From an uncultured Christensenella sp. (GTDB lineage Bacteria; Bacillota; Clostridia; Christensenellales; Borkfalkiaceae), in NCBI GenBank assembly GCA_910576655.1, contig CAJTJC010000003.1, positions 51,105-115,104 on the forward strand: a DNA stretch of 64,000 bases, written 5' to 3'. Under the pieces are notes generated by a model, which searched no databases, had not been told where the DNA came from, and was given only the letters and a program-made list of their open reading frames with translations. Made by a program: the position numbers and the translations under genes. Each line of letters opens with the position of its first letter. The stretch's first letter is position 1. Below, piece by piece: positions 28,226-36,537 of this stretch.

Positions 28226-28950
28226 TGCTGAAATTCGAAAATATAACCTATACCTATCACACGAAAGAGGGCGAAACCACCGCGGTAAAGGACTTGACCT
28301 TTACCGTCGAGGACGGACAGTTCGTTTCTGTAATCGGACCGTCGGGGTGCGGCAAAACGACGATACTTTCGCTTGCGGCGGGAATTTTGGCGCCGTCCTC
28401 GGGCGAGGTGAAGCGCGGCGGCGGCGAATTCGGATATATGCTGCAACGCGACGCTCTGTTCCCCTGGCGCAGCGTCGAGCAGAATATATTTTTGCCGCTC
28501 GAAGTAAAAAAACGCAACACCCCCGAAATGCGGCAAAAGGCGGTTGCACTTGCCGAAAAATACGGCTTGAAGGACTTTTTGAAAAAGAGCCCCAACCAGC
28601 TGTCGGGCGGTATGCGGCAGCGCGTCGCGCTGATACGCACGCTTGCGGCGGAGCCCGATATACTTATGCTTGACGAGCCGTTTTCCGCACTCGACTACCA
28701 GACCCGACTTGAAGTATGCGACGACGTTCAAAGCATAATAAAGGGCGAGAAAAAGACCGCGCTGCTCGTAACGCACGATATTTCCGAGGCCATTGCGCTT
28801 TCAGACAAGGTCGTCGTGCTGTCCGCGCGTCCCGCAAGGGTCGTTGCCGAGCATAAAATAGAGTTCGGCGACGGCAGCCCAAAAAAGCGCAGAGAATGTC
28901 CCGAATTTTCGCAGACCTTCGAAATACTTAGAAAAGAACTCGGCATTTAA
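28225..28950 (+). CDS. ABC importer ATPase, SsuB/TauB-like
   Basis: Predicted 241 residues. All ABC motifs are present: Walker A GPSGCGKTT near residue 38, Q-loop MLQRDALFPW, signature LSGGMRQRVAL, Walker B ILMLDEPFSALD and switch VTHDISEA. It drives uptake with the binding protein upstream and the permease downstream. Its ATG overlaps the upstream stop (TAATG), so translation is coupled. The layout and C-terminal RPARVV segment fit the nitrate/sulfonate/taurine group of ATPases. Confidence 0.92.
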   Translation: MLKFENITYTYHTKEGETTAVKDLTFTVEDGQFVSVIGPSGCGKTTILSLAAGILAPSSGEVKRGGGEFGYMLQRDALFPWRSVEQNIFLPLEVKKRNTPEMRQKAVALAEKYGLKDFLKKSPNQLSGGMRQRVALIRTLAAEPDILMLDEPFSALDYQTRLEVCDDVQSIIKGEKKTALLVTHDISEAIALSDKVVVLSARPARVVAEHKIEFGDGSPKKRRECPEFSQTFEILRKELGI

Positions 28951-28988
28951 CCGCCCTGCCGCGCGCGGCGGGCGATAAGGAAATACCT

Positions 28989-29795
28989 ATGAAAAACAAA
29001 AAAGACAACGGTTTCTCGCGCGAGCACCTCGCGTATCTGAGAAAGGAAAGAAACAAAAAAATTATAATTACCGTATCGAGAATACTCATTCTCGTTGCGA
29101 TACTCGGAATATGGGAGCTATGCGCGCAGGTGAAGCTGATTGACCCGTTCATAACCAGCTCGCCCTCGCGCGTGGTGAAAACCATAGGCGATTTGATTAA
29201 AAACGGAACGCTGTTTTACCATATCGGGATAACCCTCGGCGAGACGATTGCAGGCTTTGCAATAGCCGTAGTGCTCGGCTATTCGATAGCAATTCTGCTA
29301 TGGGCAAGCGACAGCGCAATGAAAATACTCGAACCGTATATCGTGGTTTTGAATTCGCTGCCGAAAATCGCGTTGGGTCCGCTGATAATAATATGGATAG
29401 GCACGGGCTACACGGCGATAATATTTATGACCGTAATCGTTTCGATTATAGTTTGTATAATGAACTCGCTTGCGGGCTTTATCGCGGTGGACAGAACGAA
29501 GCTTTTACTCATGCGTTCTATGGGCGCAGGCAAGGTGACGACGCTGCGCAAGCTGATTATGCCCGCCTCCCTCCCCGCGCTTATGAACACGCTGAAAGTC
29601 GCCGTAGGGCTTGCCTGGATAGGCTCGATAATGGGCGAATACATCGTTTCCAAAGCTGGACTCGGCTACCTGATAGTTTACGGCGGTCAGGTATTCAAGC
29701 TTGACCTTGTTATGACGGCGACGTTTATCCTCTGCCTGCTTGCAGGCGGAATGTACGGAATAATAGCTATAATCGAAAAACGCTTCAACAGATAA
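28989..29795 (+). CDS. ABC importer permease, SsuC/TauC-like
   Basis: Predicted 268 residues with AAGGA before the ATG. A basic N-terminus of about 30 residues precedes about six transmembrane helices. The coupling loop that meets the ATPase is recognisable as the segment GAGKVTTLRKLIMPASLPAL, an EAA-type motif of BPD_transp_1 permeases. It forms the membrane channel of the three-gene importer and is the last gene before a bidirectional terminator. Confidence 0.92.
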   Translation: MKNKKDNGFSREHLAYLRKERNKKIIITVSRILILVAILGIWELCAQVKLIDPFITSSPSRVVKTIGDLIKNGTLFYHIGITLGETIAGFAIAVVLGYSIAILLWASDSAMKILEPYIVVLNSLPKIALGPLIIIWIGTGYTAIIFMTVIVSIIVCIMNSLAGFIAVDRTKLLLMRSMGAGKVTTLRKLIMPASLPALMNTLKVAVGLAWIGSIMGEYIVSKAGLGYLIVYGGQVFKLDLVMTATFILCLLAGGMYGIIAIIEKRFNR

Positions 29796-29799
29796 AAGC

Positions 29800-29836
29800 A
29801 CCCGCGCGTTCTTATGAACGCGCGGGTTAAATTTTT
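29800..29836. terminator. Bidirectional terminator between ABC operon and XRE gene
   Basis: Twelve-base stem ACCCGCGCGTTC / GAACGCGCGGGT with loop TTAT (29800-29827), then TAAATTTTT on the plus strand. It lies between two converging genes. Confidence 0.8.
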
Positions 29837-30053
29837 AATCTATTAAACATAACAAATAATCTGTTGATATGTCAAAGAACTCAGCTAAATTAATTAACAC
29901 ATCAATACTTAATTTTGATGTCCCCTTTTCATATTGACAAACCGTATTTGTCGCTACCCCTATTGCATTAGCCAAATCAGCTTGTTTAATATGTTGTGCC
30001 ACTCTCAATTCTTTAATTCTTTTACCTATATCTACCATATTAATTTCTTTCAT
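29835..30053 (-). CDS. Small XRE-family transcriptional regulator
   Basis: Predicted 72 residues, essentially a single helix-turn-helix domain of the Cro/CI type (residues 7-62; core QADLANAIGVATNTVCQYEKG). It most likely represses its own and the divergent gene by binding the palindromes between them. The start may be ATG 30053 or ATG 30038; no good Shine-Dalgarno precedes either, and a TAAAAT -10-like box lies 6 bases before 30053, so a leaderless message is possible. The gene and its divergent partner are AT-richer than their neighbours. There are no phage structural, integrase or toxin genes nearby. Confidence 0.85.
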   Translation of the reverse strand: MKEINMVDIGKRIKELRVAQHIKQADLANAIGVATNTVCQYEKGTSKLSIDVLINLAEFFDISTDYLLCLID

Positions 30054-30085
30054 ACAGATATTTTACTACATTTGTATAAAAATAG

Positions 30086-30114
30086 TTGACATTTCTGTAT
30101 TACAGAATTATTAT
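30086..30114 (+). promoter_or_regulatory. Promoter of the small hypothetical gene, with operator in its spacer
   Basis: TTGACA (30086-30091), 17-base spacer, TATTAT (30109-30114). Predicted start near 30121. The spacer is almost filled by a perfect palindrome, so a bound repressor would block polymerase. Confidence 0.8.
30093..30107. promoter_or_regulatory. Palindromic operator 1 (probable XRE site)
   Basis: TTCTGTA-T-TACAGAA is a perfect 7-1-7 palindrome lying between the -35 and -10 boxes of the plus-strand promoter. Confidence 0.75.
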
Positions 30115-30121
30115 AAATATA

Positions 30122-30134
30122 TCTGTAATACAGA
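30122..30134. promoter_or_regulatory. Palindromic operator 2 (probable XRE site)
   Basis: TCTGTA-A-TACAGA is a perfect 6-1-6 palindrome with the same half-site as operator 1, placed at the predicted transcription start. The two centres are 28 bases apart, close to three helical turns. Confidence 0.72.
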
Positions 30135-30156
30135 AATTGGTTTTAGGAGTTACAAA

Positions 30157-30468
30157 ATGGAAAATTCGCTTATTTACGACCTGCTTTTAATGGATAAGCT
30201 TGGACCGTACCGCGAAGAATTAAGAAAGGTTGAGGACTACTTTTTTAAACAAAAGCAGCAATCGCAGCAACAGTTAGAGCGGACGTTGAACGAGGAACAG
30301 TTAAAGCTTTTAAAAGATTTTATGCACTATTGCGAGTTGCACGAGGAGGGTATTAGTTTTCAGGTAGAAACAAGGGCGTTGAACTTCGGCATAAAAATAG
30401 GCGCACAGCTACAAAATTCAATAAAAGATTTGTACAAATATTTTGACGAGGAAAACGAATACGAATAA
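30157..30468 (+). CDS. Small hypothetical protein, DUF6809-like
   Basis: Predicted 103 residues. It is mainly helical and charged, with a Gln-rich middle (QKQQSQQQ) and an ending that includes a glycine-hydrophobic helix (FGIKIGAQLQNSIKD) recalling the small DUF6809-type proteins of Firmicutes and their mobile elements. A TTAGGAG site precedes the ATG. It is controlled by a strong promoter overlapped by palindromes beside a divergent XRE gene, a typical small repressor-target pair. The function is not known. Confidence 0.7.
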   Translation: MENSLIYDLLLMDKLGPYREELRKVEDYFFKQKQQSQQQLERTLNEEQLKLLKDFMHYCELHEEGISFQVETRALNFGIKIGAQLQNSIKDLYKYFDEENEYE

Positions 30469-30472
30469 AAAG

Positions 30473-30506
30473 CCGCGCACGGCTGTTTGCCGTGCGCGGT
30501 TTATTG
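30473..30506 (+). terminator. Terminator after the small hypothetical gene
   Basis: Stem CCGCGCACGGC / GCCGTGCGCGG (30473-30499) followed by TTTATT; between two converging genes. Confidence 0.75.
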
Positions 30507-30522
30507 TCATTTATTTAAAGCT

Positions 30523-31947
30523 TTAATAAGCGCGGGCAAAGTATACCTTGCTTTGCGCCTTTTTGCCGCATACGGCGCATTTTTCCGCCGTATCGTCCGA
30601 AATTACCCTTGCAGTGGCGGCGGTTTCCGCCTTTATTTTATCCTCGCACTCGCGGCAGCCGCACCAGCCCGCTTTTACGAAATTGCCGTTTTCGACGCCC
30701 TCTAAAATTCCCGCAAGGCTGTCCGCGTCTACCACGTGCTTATCGCGCCGTACGCGCGCCGCTTCGAGCATATCCTTTTGAACGGTATTCAAAAGACCGA
30801 TTACCTCTTCCGCAATTCCTTCGAGAGAGTATTCCTCTTTTACGAGAGTGTCGCGGCGGAAAATAAGCGCTTTGCCCGCCTCTATATCGCGCGGTCCCAA
30901 CTCAATCCTCAAAGGCACGCCTTTAAGCTCCCACTCGTTGAACTTCCAACCGGGGCTTGCGTCGGTGTCGTCAAGCGCCACCCTTACTCCCGCCTTTTCA
31001 AGTAGGTCCTTAACCTCGGCACACTTTTCAAGCACGCCGCCCTTCTTCGCCGCAATGGGCACTATTACGACCTGCGTAGGCGCGACCACGGGCGGCAACA
31101 GCAGTCCGCGCTCGTCGCCGTGCGCCATTATCAGCGCACCGATTAAACGGGTTGAAACGCCCCAGCTTGACGTATAAACGTGCTTTTGCACGCCGTCCTT
31201 ATCCAAAAATTTTATATCGAAAGCCTTTGCGAAGTTCTGACCGAGGAAATGCGAGGTTCCCGCCTGCAAGCTTTTGCCGTCCTTCATCATTGCTTCCATG
31301 CCGTATGTCGCGACTGCGCCCGCAAATTTTTCTTTTTCGGTCTTTTTGCCGCATATTACGGGAATTGCAAGGCAGTTTTCGGCAAATTCCTTATACACGC
31401 CGAGCATTTTCATAGTTTCCTCTTCAGCTTCCTCTTCGGTTGCGTGCGCGGTATGCCCCTCCTGCCACAAAAACTCGGACGTTCTCAAAAACGGGCGCGT
31501 AGTCTTTTCCCAACGCATTACGTTAGCCCACTGATTGATAAGCACGGGCAAATCGCGGTAGGACTGAATCCACTTGGAATACATACTGCCGAATATCGTC
31601 TCGGACGTGGGACGGATTGCAAGCGGCTCGGCAAGCTCTTCACCGCCCGCGTGGGTCACCACCGCGACCTCGGGCGCAAAGCCTTCCACGTGCTCCGCCT
31701 CTTTCGTAAAAAAGCTCATAGGTATAAGCAGCGGAAAATACGCGTTTTTATGCCCCGTAGCCTTGAAACGCCTGTCAAGCTCAGACTGAATATTTTCCCA
31801 TATAGCGTACCCGTACGGACGGATAACCATAGTCCCCTTTACGGGGCCGTAGTCCACAAGTCCCGTCTTTATTACCACGTCGGTATACCAGCGGGGAAAA
31901 TCCTTTTCAATATCAGCAATTTGTTCAACGAAACTTTCTTTTGCCAT
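30523..31947 (-). CDS. proS: Proline--tRNA ligase, short (archaeal/eukaryal-like) form
   Basis: Predicted 474 residues; the length and the absence of an editing insertion fit the ProS type 3 class found in some Firmicutes, rather than the longer bacterial type. It charges tRNA-Pro in the cytoplasm. Class II core motifs are visible: the segment KGTMVIRPYGYAIWE, RPTSETIFGSMYSKWI (motif 2 region), FLWQEGHTAHAT, and VAPTQVVIVPI at the anticodon-binding domain. Four Cys near the C-terminus (CGCRECE and CAVCGKK) may bind zinc, as known for this class. AAGGA precedes ATG 31947. Confidence 0.95.
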   Translation of the reverse strand: MAKESFVEQIADIEKDFPRWYTDVVIKTGLVDYGPVKGTMVIRPYGYAIWENIQSELDRRFKATGHKNAYFPLLIPMSFFTKEAEHVEGFAPEVAVVTHAGGEELAEPLAIRPTSETIFGSMYSKWIQSYRDLPVLINQWANVMRWEKTTRPFLRTSEFLWQEGHTAHATEEEAEEETMKMLGVYKEFAENCLAIPVICGKKTEKEKFAGAVATYGMEAMMKDGKSLQAGTSHFLGQNFAKAFDIKFLDKDGVQKHVYTSSWGVSTRLIGALIMAHGDERGLLLPPVVAPTQVVIVPIAAKKGGVLEKCAEVKDLLEKAGVRVALDDTDASPGWKFNEWELKGVPLRIELGPRDIEAGKALIFRRDTLVKEEYSLEGIAEEVIGLLNTVQKDMLEAARVRRDKHVVDADSLAGILEGVENGNFVKAGWCGCRECEDKIKAETAATARVISDDTAEKCAVCGKKAQSKVYFARAY

Positions 31948-31978
31948 TTTAAAATCCTTAATATTTTAATTAATTGGT

Positions 31979-32006
31979 ATTTTATCATATTCAGACCCAA
32001 ATTCAA
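31979..32006 (-). promoter_or_regulatory. Promoter of proS
   Basis: On the minus strand TTGAAT (32001-32006), 16-base spacer, TAAAAT (31979-31984), about 30 bases before the proS start codon. Confidence 0.6.
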
Positions 32007-32078
32007 AACAAATAGAGCCTTAAAAGCAAATATTTTTCCGCCCGCAAAATTCTTTTCAAAAATAACATAAAATAACCG

Positions 32079-32104
32079 AAAGCGCCCCGCAAGGGGCGCT
32101 TTTG
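32079..32104 (-). terminator. Terminator-like hairpin after the purine permease gene
   Basis: Stem AAAGCGCCCC / GGGGCGCTTT (32079-32102) immediately after the permease stop codon. The T-run is stronger on the plus strand than on the minus strand. Confidence 0.6.
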
Positions 32105-33664
32105 TTATATTGCAGTCGGGACGAAAAAGTAAACGAGGAAAAACGCGGTTATAATCAGCATTACTACAGATATCGTCCATTTGGGTTTAACCGCCTGTTC
32201 GTTCTTTTTCTTGGTTGCGGCGTACTTTATCAAATCTATTAAATAGCAAAGTCCGTTAATCACTACGAAGGAAATTACGCCGAGGCCTATACCGCTTGTT
32301 ATAGAATAAGTAAGCGGCATCATTACGATAGTCACGAACGCGGGCAAGGCAATTCGTAAATCGTTGAAGTCGATTTTTACGACCGAACCCATCATAAGCA
32401 CGCCTACGTAAATAAGCGCGCCCGCCGCCGCCTCTACGGGAATGAACGCGAACAGCGGCAACAAAAATATAGACAGTAAAAACAGCGCCGAGGACGTAAG
32501 CGCGGTAAGCCCCGTCTTTCCGCCTGCGGCAATGCCAGTTCCGCTTTCCACCAGCGCGGAAACCGTAGACGTGCCGAGCAGCGCGCCCGCGCACGTTGCA
32601 ACCGAGTCAGCAAGCATAGTTTTGGAAAGATTTACGGGCTTGCCGTACTCGTCTAAAAGATTTGCCTTAGTGCAGCAGCCCAGCACCGTGCCCATAGTAT
32701 CGAAAACGTCGAGCATACAGAACGAAATTACGAGCACTATGACGGTGAACGCCGTGCCCTTGGGGAAGTCGAACCCGCTTGTGAACACGGCGAGGAAAGA
32801 GCCTCCCTCCGCCTCGTTCATAGAGAAAAAGTTTTTGAAGTTAGACCAGAACCGCCACGAAACGTCGCCCTTGCCAGCGATAATGCCGACGTCAGCCACG
32901 TTCAGCGGAATTGCCACGACGGTGGCTATAAGTATGCCCAGCATAACCGAGCCCTTTACCTTATAGTGCGAAAGCAGCGCTATCGAAAACAGGGAAATAA
33001 GGCAAACTATCGCGCCCTTTGCGGCGTATTCGCCTACGCCCCAGCTTTTAAAGCTTACAAGACCTACAAGCGTATACTCGTCGTTGACGATAAGTCCCGC
33101 CTTCTGCATGCCTATAAACGCAATGAAAAGCCCGATGCCTACGGGTATTGCAATTCTTATGCTTTCGGGAATTACCTCGAAAATCTTTTCGCGTATGCCT
33201 ATCAGTCTGCCCGTGCGTTTGTCTCTGCCGCAGGGAATTACCGTCAAAAGGAAAAACAGTGCGCCGCTTATCAGCGCGATAAGCATTGCGTTGCCGAACG
33301 AAAACGCCATCGGCGTACCGTCCGCGAATTTATAAGCGTACTCGCCTACGCCGCCGCCGATAATTCCGCCGACCATTATTGTTACGCTTATACCCGGCGC
33401 CTGCGCAAGCGGCATATTCGATAAAAACGCCGACAACAGACAGCCTATTATAGCCGCAAAAGCGTTGGCGATAAAAAGCGACGGCCACAAAACGTGTTCC
33501 GTACCCGAATACAGCATCTGGTTGGGGTTTACAACCAGTATGTAGCACATTGCAAGAAACGTGGTTACACCTGCAAAAATTTCGGTGGAAACCGCGCTGC
33601 CGCGGGCGGTTATTTTAAAATATCCGTCTATTTTGGATACCTGTTTTTCTTCACTTTCGCACAT
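32105..33664 (-). CDS. NCS2-family purine permease, AzgA-like
   Basis: Predicted 519 residues with AAGGGGG before the ATG. About 12-14 transmembrane helices. The start resembles AzgA/PbuG-type permeases: FKITARGSAVSTEIFAGVTTF followed by MCYILVVNPNQML; the conserved loop region contains ALVESGTGIAAGGKTGLTAL, matching the substrate-site motif of hypoxanthine/guanine/adenine carriers. It takes up purine bases by proton symport. It is transcribed alone from its own promoter, and I see no purine riboswitch in its short leader. Confidence 0.92.
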   Translation of the reverse strand: MCESEEKQVSKIDGYFKITARGSAVSTEIFAGVTTFLAMCYILVVNPNQMLYSGTEHVLWPSLFIANAFAAIIGCLLSAFLSNMPLAQAPGISVTIMVGGIIGGGVGEYAYKFADGTPMAFSFGNAMLIALISGALFFLLTVIPCGRDKRTGRLIGIREKIFEVIPESIRIAIPVGIGLFIAFIGMQKAGLIVNDEYTLVGLVSFKSWGVGEYAAKGAIVCLISLFSIALLSHYKVKGSVMLGILIATVVAIPLNVADVGIIAGKGDVSWRFWSNFKNFFSMNEAEGGSFLAVFTSGFDFPKGTAFTVIVLVISFCMLDVFDTMGTVLGCCTKANLLDEYGKPVNLSKTMLADSVATCAGALLGTSTVSALVESGTGIAAGGKTGLTALTSSALFLLSIFLLPLFAFIPVEAAAGALIYVGVLMMGSVVKIDFNDLRIALPAFVTIVMMPLTYSITSGIGLGVISFVVINGLCYLIDLIKYAATKKKNEQAVKPKWTISVVMLIITAFFLVYFFVPTAI

Positions 33665-33685
33665 AAAGTCCCCCTTAACGTATGC

Positions 33686-33714
33686 ATTTTAACATACATT
33701 TTCGTAAATGTAAA
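33686..33714 (-). promoter_or_regulatory. Promoter of the purine permease gene
   Basis: On the minus strand TTTACA (33709-33714), 17-base spacer, TAAAAT (33686-33691). A short inverted repeat (GTATG / CATAC) surrounds the -10 box and may be an operator, but it does not match a PurR box I know. Confidence 0.7.
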
Positions 33715-33719
33715 CAGTA

Positions 33720-33750
33720 AACGGCAAAAGTCTTTTCAACTTTTGCCGTT
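33720..33750. terminator. Hairpin after the metal ATPase gene
   Basis: Stem AACGGCAAAAG / CTTTTGCCGTT with a 9-base loop, lying directly after the P-type ATPase stop. Confidence 0.65.
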
Positions 33751-33754
33751 TTTA

Positions 33755-36055
33755 TTATTTTATCAGCGAGGTGCGCATTGCGTTGACTACCGCGGCAAGC
33801 ATAACTCCGACGTCTGCCGCTATAGATATTATCAGCGGGAACGCGGGTATTGCAATATCCAGCGCCATTATTACCGCCTTTATTACAAGCGACGCGATTA
33901 TGTTCTGCTTTACTATCGCGCGGGTGCCCTTTGCGATTTTTCTGCCCCTGGGCAGCAGCGAAATATTGTCGGATACAAGCACTATATCGCTCGCCTCGAT
34001 TGCCGCGTCCGAGCCGACAGTGCCCATAGATACCGCGCAATCCGCGCTTGTCATTACGGGCGCGTCGTTTATTCCGTCGCCGACGTAGAGAAGCTTGCCG
34101 TTTGATTTAAGCTTTTCCGCCTCTTCAAGCTTGCCGTCGGGCAGCAGCGCGGCGGAATATTCGTCTATGCCCGCCTCGGCTGCGATTACCGCAGCCCGCT
34201 CGCGCGAGTCGCCCGTAAGCATTACAGTGCGGGTAATTCCGCCCGACTTCAACGCCTGCAACGCCTCTTTAACGCCGTCCTTTATTTTGTCGTCGATTTC
34301 TATAACGCCTATATACTCGCCGCCGTGCGCAACGTAAACAAGCGTGGAAACGCTGTCCTTTTTGTCAAACTGCACGCCGTGCTCTTCCAATAAAAGCGCG
34401 TTGCCGCACAAAAGCTGCTTACCAGCGCAAACGCACTTTACGCCGCGCCCCGTCAGCTCTTCCGCGTCGGTCACGGTTACGCCGGTCGGCGTATCCGCGA
34501 ACGCTGCCGCTATCGGGTGCGAGGAATACTTTTCGGCAGCCGCCGCAAGCGAAAGCGTTTTTTCGTCTGTATAGCTCTTTATACAGAACGCGCCCTCGGT
34601 AATCGTTCCGGTTTTGTCGAACGCGGCGACAGAGGCAAGGGCAAGCGCGTCAAGACAGGTAGAGCCCTTTACCAAAATTCCGAATTTGGCGCACCTGCCT
34701 ATTCCGCCGAAGTACGAAAGCGGCACGGAAATTACCAGCGCGCAGGGACAGGAAATTACGAGGAAGCCTAACGCCTTATATATCCAGTTTGCATACGTCG
34801 CCCACGTGAACGCGGAATTTACCGCGCATATTACCGTGGGCACTATTGCCGCCACAACCGCCGCAGCAAGACAGACCGCGGGGGTGTAGTATTTTGCGAA
34901 TTTGGTTATGAACTTTTCGGGCTGCGATTTTTTCGCCGTCGAGTTTTCGACAAGCTCTAAAATTTTGGCGACCGCGGAATTTTTATATTCGCGTACTACG
35001 CGCGCCGAAATTACGCCCGATAAATTTATGCTGCCCGAAAGTATTTCGTCGCCGACGCGCACGTCGCGCGGCACCGCTTCCCCGTTCAGGCTTTTCATAT
35101 CCAGCGCGGTCGCGCCCTCTACGATAACGCAGTCCACAGGGATTTTTTCGCCCGCTTTGATTATTATTACGTCGCCTATCTTTAATTCTTCGGGTGCAAC
35201 GATGCGCTGAACGCCGTTTTCGATTACCGTCGCGGTTTCGCTTTTAAGGTCCATAAGCGCGCTTATCGAGCGGCGCGACGAACCGACCGCAACCGATTGC
35301 AAAAGCTCGCCTATCTGATACAGCAGCATTACCGCGACGCCCTCGGCAAAGCCGTCGCCCGCAAATATGCCGAGCATTATCGCGCCGACCGAAGCTATAG
35401 TCATTAAAAAGTTTTCGTCGAAAATTTTGCCCTTAATAATATTTTTTGCGGTAAGGATAAGCACCTTATAGCCCGCCGCAAGGTACGCAAGCCCGTACGC
35501 GCAGTAAACCGCGATTTTCACGCCGAGCACGTCCGTAAGCCCCGCCAGTTCGAGTGAGAACGCGGGCACGAACAACAATACCGAAACGAGTATCGTTATT
35601 ATGTCTTTGAGGTGCGTTTTAATTACGCCTTTTTTGACGGGCGCAGCGTCGACGATTTTTACGTCCTCAAAATGGGTTATCGTATAAACCGCTTTTTCGC
35701 GCGCTTGCTTTGTAGCGGCGCTGAGCGTAATTTTGGAATTTATAAAATCCACCCGTGCCGTGACCCCGTCTATTTTGTTTAAATCCTCTTCAAGCTCGCG
35801 CGCGCAGTTCGCGCAGCAAAGCCCTTCGATTTTTATTTTGTCGCCCGCGGCGTCCTCGACCACCTTCACCTCTTCGAAGTGATTACAGCAGTCCTTTACC
35901 TTTTCAAGCGTTGCCGCGTCGCAGTCGACTATTACTTTCTGAGCCATAAAGTCGACCGTCGCGTTTAAAACTCCATTTATTTTGTTCAGCTCTTCTTCAA
36001 GCTCGCGCGCACAGTTCGCGCAGTCGAGTCCGACAATTTTAAATACGTTATTCAT
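33755..36055 (-). CDS. Heavy-metal P1B-type ATPase (Zn/Cd/Pb exporter, CadA/ZntA-like)
   Basis: Predicted 766 residues. Two N-terminal metal-binding domains carry CANC motifs (C12/C15 and C81/C84). Transmembrane ion motif CPC at 436-438, phosphorylation site DKTGT at 480-484, later MLTGD and GDGINDAP hinge motifs, as expected for a metal-exporting P-type ATPase. CPC with two CANC domains fits soft divalent metals (Zn, Cd, Pb) or copper; the partner regulator points to Zn/Cd. The usual TGE actuator motif reads NGEA, a small deviation. The gene overlaps the end of the ArsR-type regulator by 8 bases, so it is the regulator's target. Confidence 0.93.
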   Translation of the reverse strand: MNNVFKIVGLDCANCARELEEELNKINGVLNATVDFMAQKVIVDCDAATLEKVKDCCNHFEEVKVVEDAAGDKIKIEGLCCANCARELEEDLNKIDGVTARVDFINSKITLSAATKQAREKAVYTITHFEDVKIVDAAPVKKGVIKTHLKDIITILVSVLLFVPAFSLELAGLTDVLGVKIAVYCAYGLAYLAAGYKVLILTAKNIIKGKIFDENFLMTIASVGAIMLGIFAGDGFAEGVAVMLLYQIGELLQSVAVGSSRRSISALMDLKSETATVIENGVQRIVAPEELKIGDVIIIKAGEKIPVDCVIVEGATALDMKSLNGEAVPRDVRVGDEILSGSINLSGVISARVVREYKNSAVAKILELVENSTAKKSQPEKFITKFAKYYTPAVCLAAAVVAAIVPTVICAVNSAFTWATYANWIYKALGFLVISCPCALVISVPLSYFGGIGRCAKFGILVKGSTCLDALALASVAAFDKTGTITEGAFCIKSYTDEKTLSLAAAAEKYSSHPIAAAFADTPTGVTVTDAEELTGRGVKCVCAGKQLLCGNALLLEEHGVQFDKKDSVSTLVYVAHGGEYIGVIEIDDKIKDGVKEALQALKSGGITRTVMLTGDSRERAAVIAAEAGIDEYSAALLPDGKLEEAEKLKSNGKLLYVGDGINDAPVMTSADCAVSMGTVGSDAAIEASDIVLVSDNISLLPRGRKIAKGTRAIVKQNIIASLVIKAVIMALDIAIPAFPLIISIAADVGVMLAAVVNAMRTSLIK

Positions 36056-36401
36056 TGCAGTCCAAATGCTCCTTAGCTACGTTTATCATAGTCAGAACGT
36101 GCCAGTCCGAAACCGCGTACAGCACGTTTTGTCCGTTTCTGCGGCTTTTGATTACCTTGTTATCCTTTAAAATTTTAAGCTGGTGCGAAACCGCGCTCTG
36201 ATTTCCGCTTACCGCTTCGGTTATGTGCTCTACGCATAGCTCGCCATGCGCAAGCGCAAGCAGTATTTTAAGGCGCGACGGCTCTGATATAACCTTGAAC
36301 CGCGCCCCCATTTCGCTGATTTTTTCGTCCGACGGCATAGCGGCTTTTACCCGCCCGACCAGCGCGCCGTGCTCCTCTTCGTTATCGCAACCTGTTAGCA
36401 T
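36048..36401 (-). CDS. ArsR/SmtB-family metal-responsive repressor (CzrA/CadC-like)
   Basis: Predicted 117 residues from ATG 36401 (MLTGCDNEE), chosen for its AGGGAGG site; a longer start would run through the operator. Winged helix-turn-helix with recognition helix around GNQSAVSHQLKILK. In the last helix D-x-H, ten residues, then H-x-x-C matches the interhelical zinc site of CzrA/SmtB, with Cys in place of the final His. ELCVEH is the alpha-3 segment. Metal binding should release it from the palindrome just upstream and induce the exporter it overlaps. Confidence 0.9.
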   Translation of the reverse strand: MLTGCDNEEEHGALVGRVKAAMPSDEKISEMGARFKVISEPSRLKILLALAHGELCVEHITEAVSGNQSAVSHQLKILKDNKVIKSRRNGQNVLYAVSDWHVLTMINVAKEHLDCNE

Positions 36402-36423
36402 AACGCCCTCCCTTGTATTAATA

Positions 36424-36441
36424 TATGAATATGTATTCATA
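36424..36441. promoter_or_regulatory. Operator of the metal regulator operon
   Basis: Perfect 8-2-8 palindrome TATGAATA-TG-TATTCATA, close to the known SmtB/CzrA/CadC operator form, positioned just after the predicted transcription start. Confidence 0.85.
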
Positions 36442-36451
36442 AGTTGATTAT

Positions 36452-36480
36452 ATAATAATACCCTTGACGAAAAAAGTCAA
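36452..36480 (-). promoter_or_regulatory. Promoter of the arsR-type/ATPase operon
   Basis: On the minus strand TTGACT (36475-36480), 17-base spacer, TATTAT (36452-36457). Predicted start near 36445, directly beside the operator. Confidence 0.75.
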
Positions 36481-36500
36481 GGGTTTTTTAAATTATATAT

Positions 36501-36528
36501 AAAAAAAACGGAGAGATTGTTTCTCTCC
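36501..36528 (-). terminator. Terminator after the subtilase gene
   Basis: Stem GGAGAGA / TCTCTCC with a 5-base loop (36510-36528), followed on the minus strand by GTTTTTTTT. It lies 10 bases after the stop. Confidence 0.8.
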
Positions 36529-36537
36529 ATTTTTATT

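Noticed and set aside
29835..30468. Remnant prophage or toxin-antitoxin pair
   Set aside because: Only an XRE regulator and one small protein are present in divergent, not operonic, order; no integrase, structural or toxin domain is visible.
33665..33755. Purine riboswitch before the AzgA-like permease
   Set aside because: The predicted leader is too short and lacks the conserved purine aptamer core; a simple promoter accounts for the region.
36461..36486. Hairpin CCCTTGAC / GTCAAGGG followed by T-run as a plus-strand terminator
   Set aside because: No plus-strand gene ends there; the left arm overlaps the -35 box of the metal regulator promoter on the other strand, so the promoter reading is preferred.
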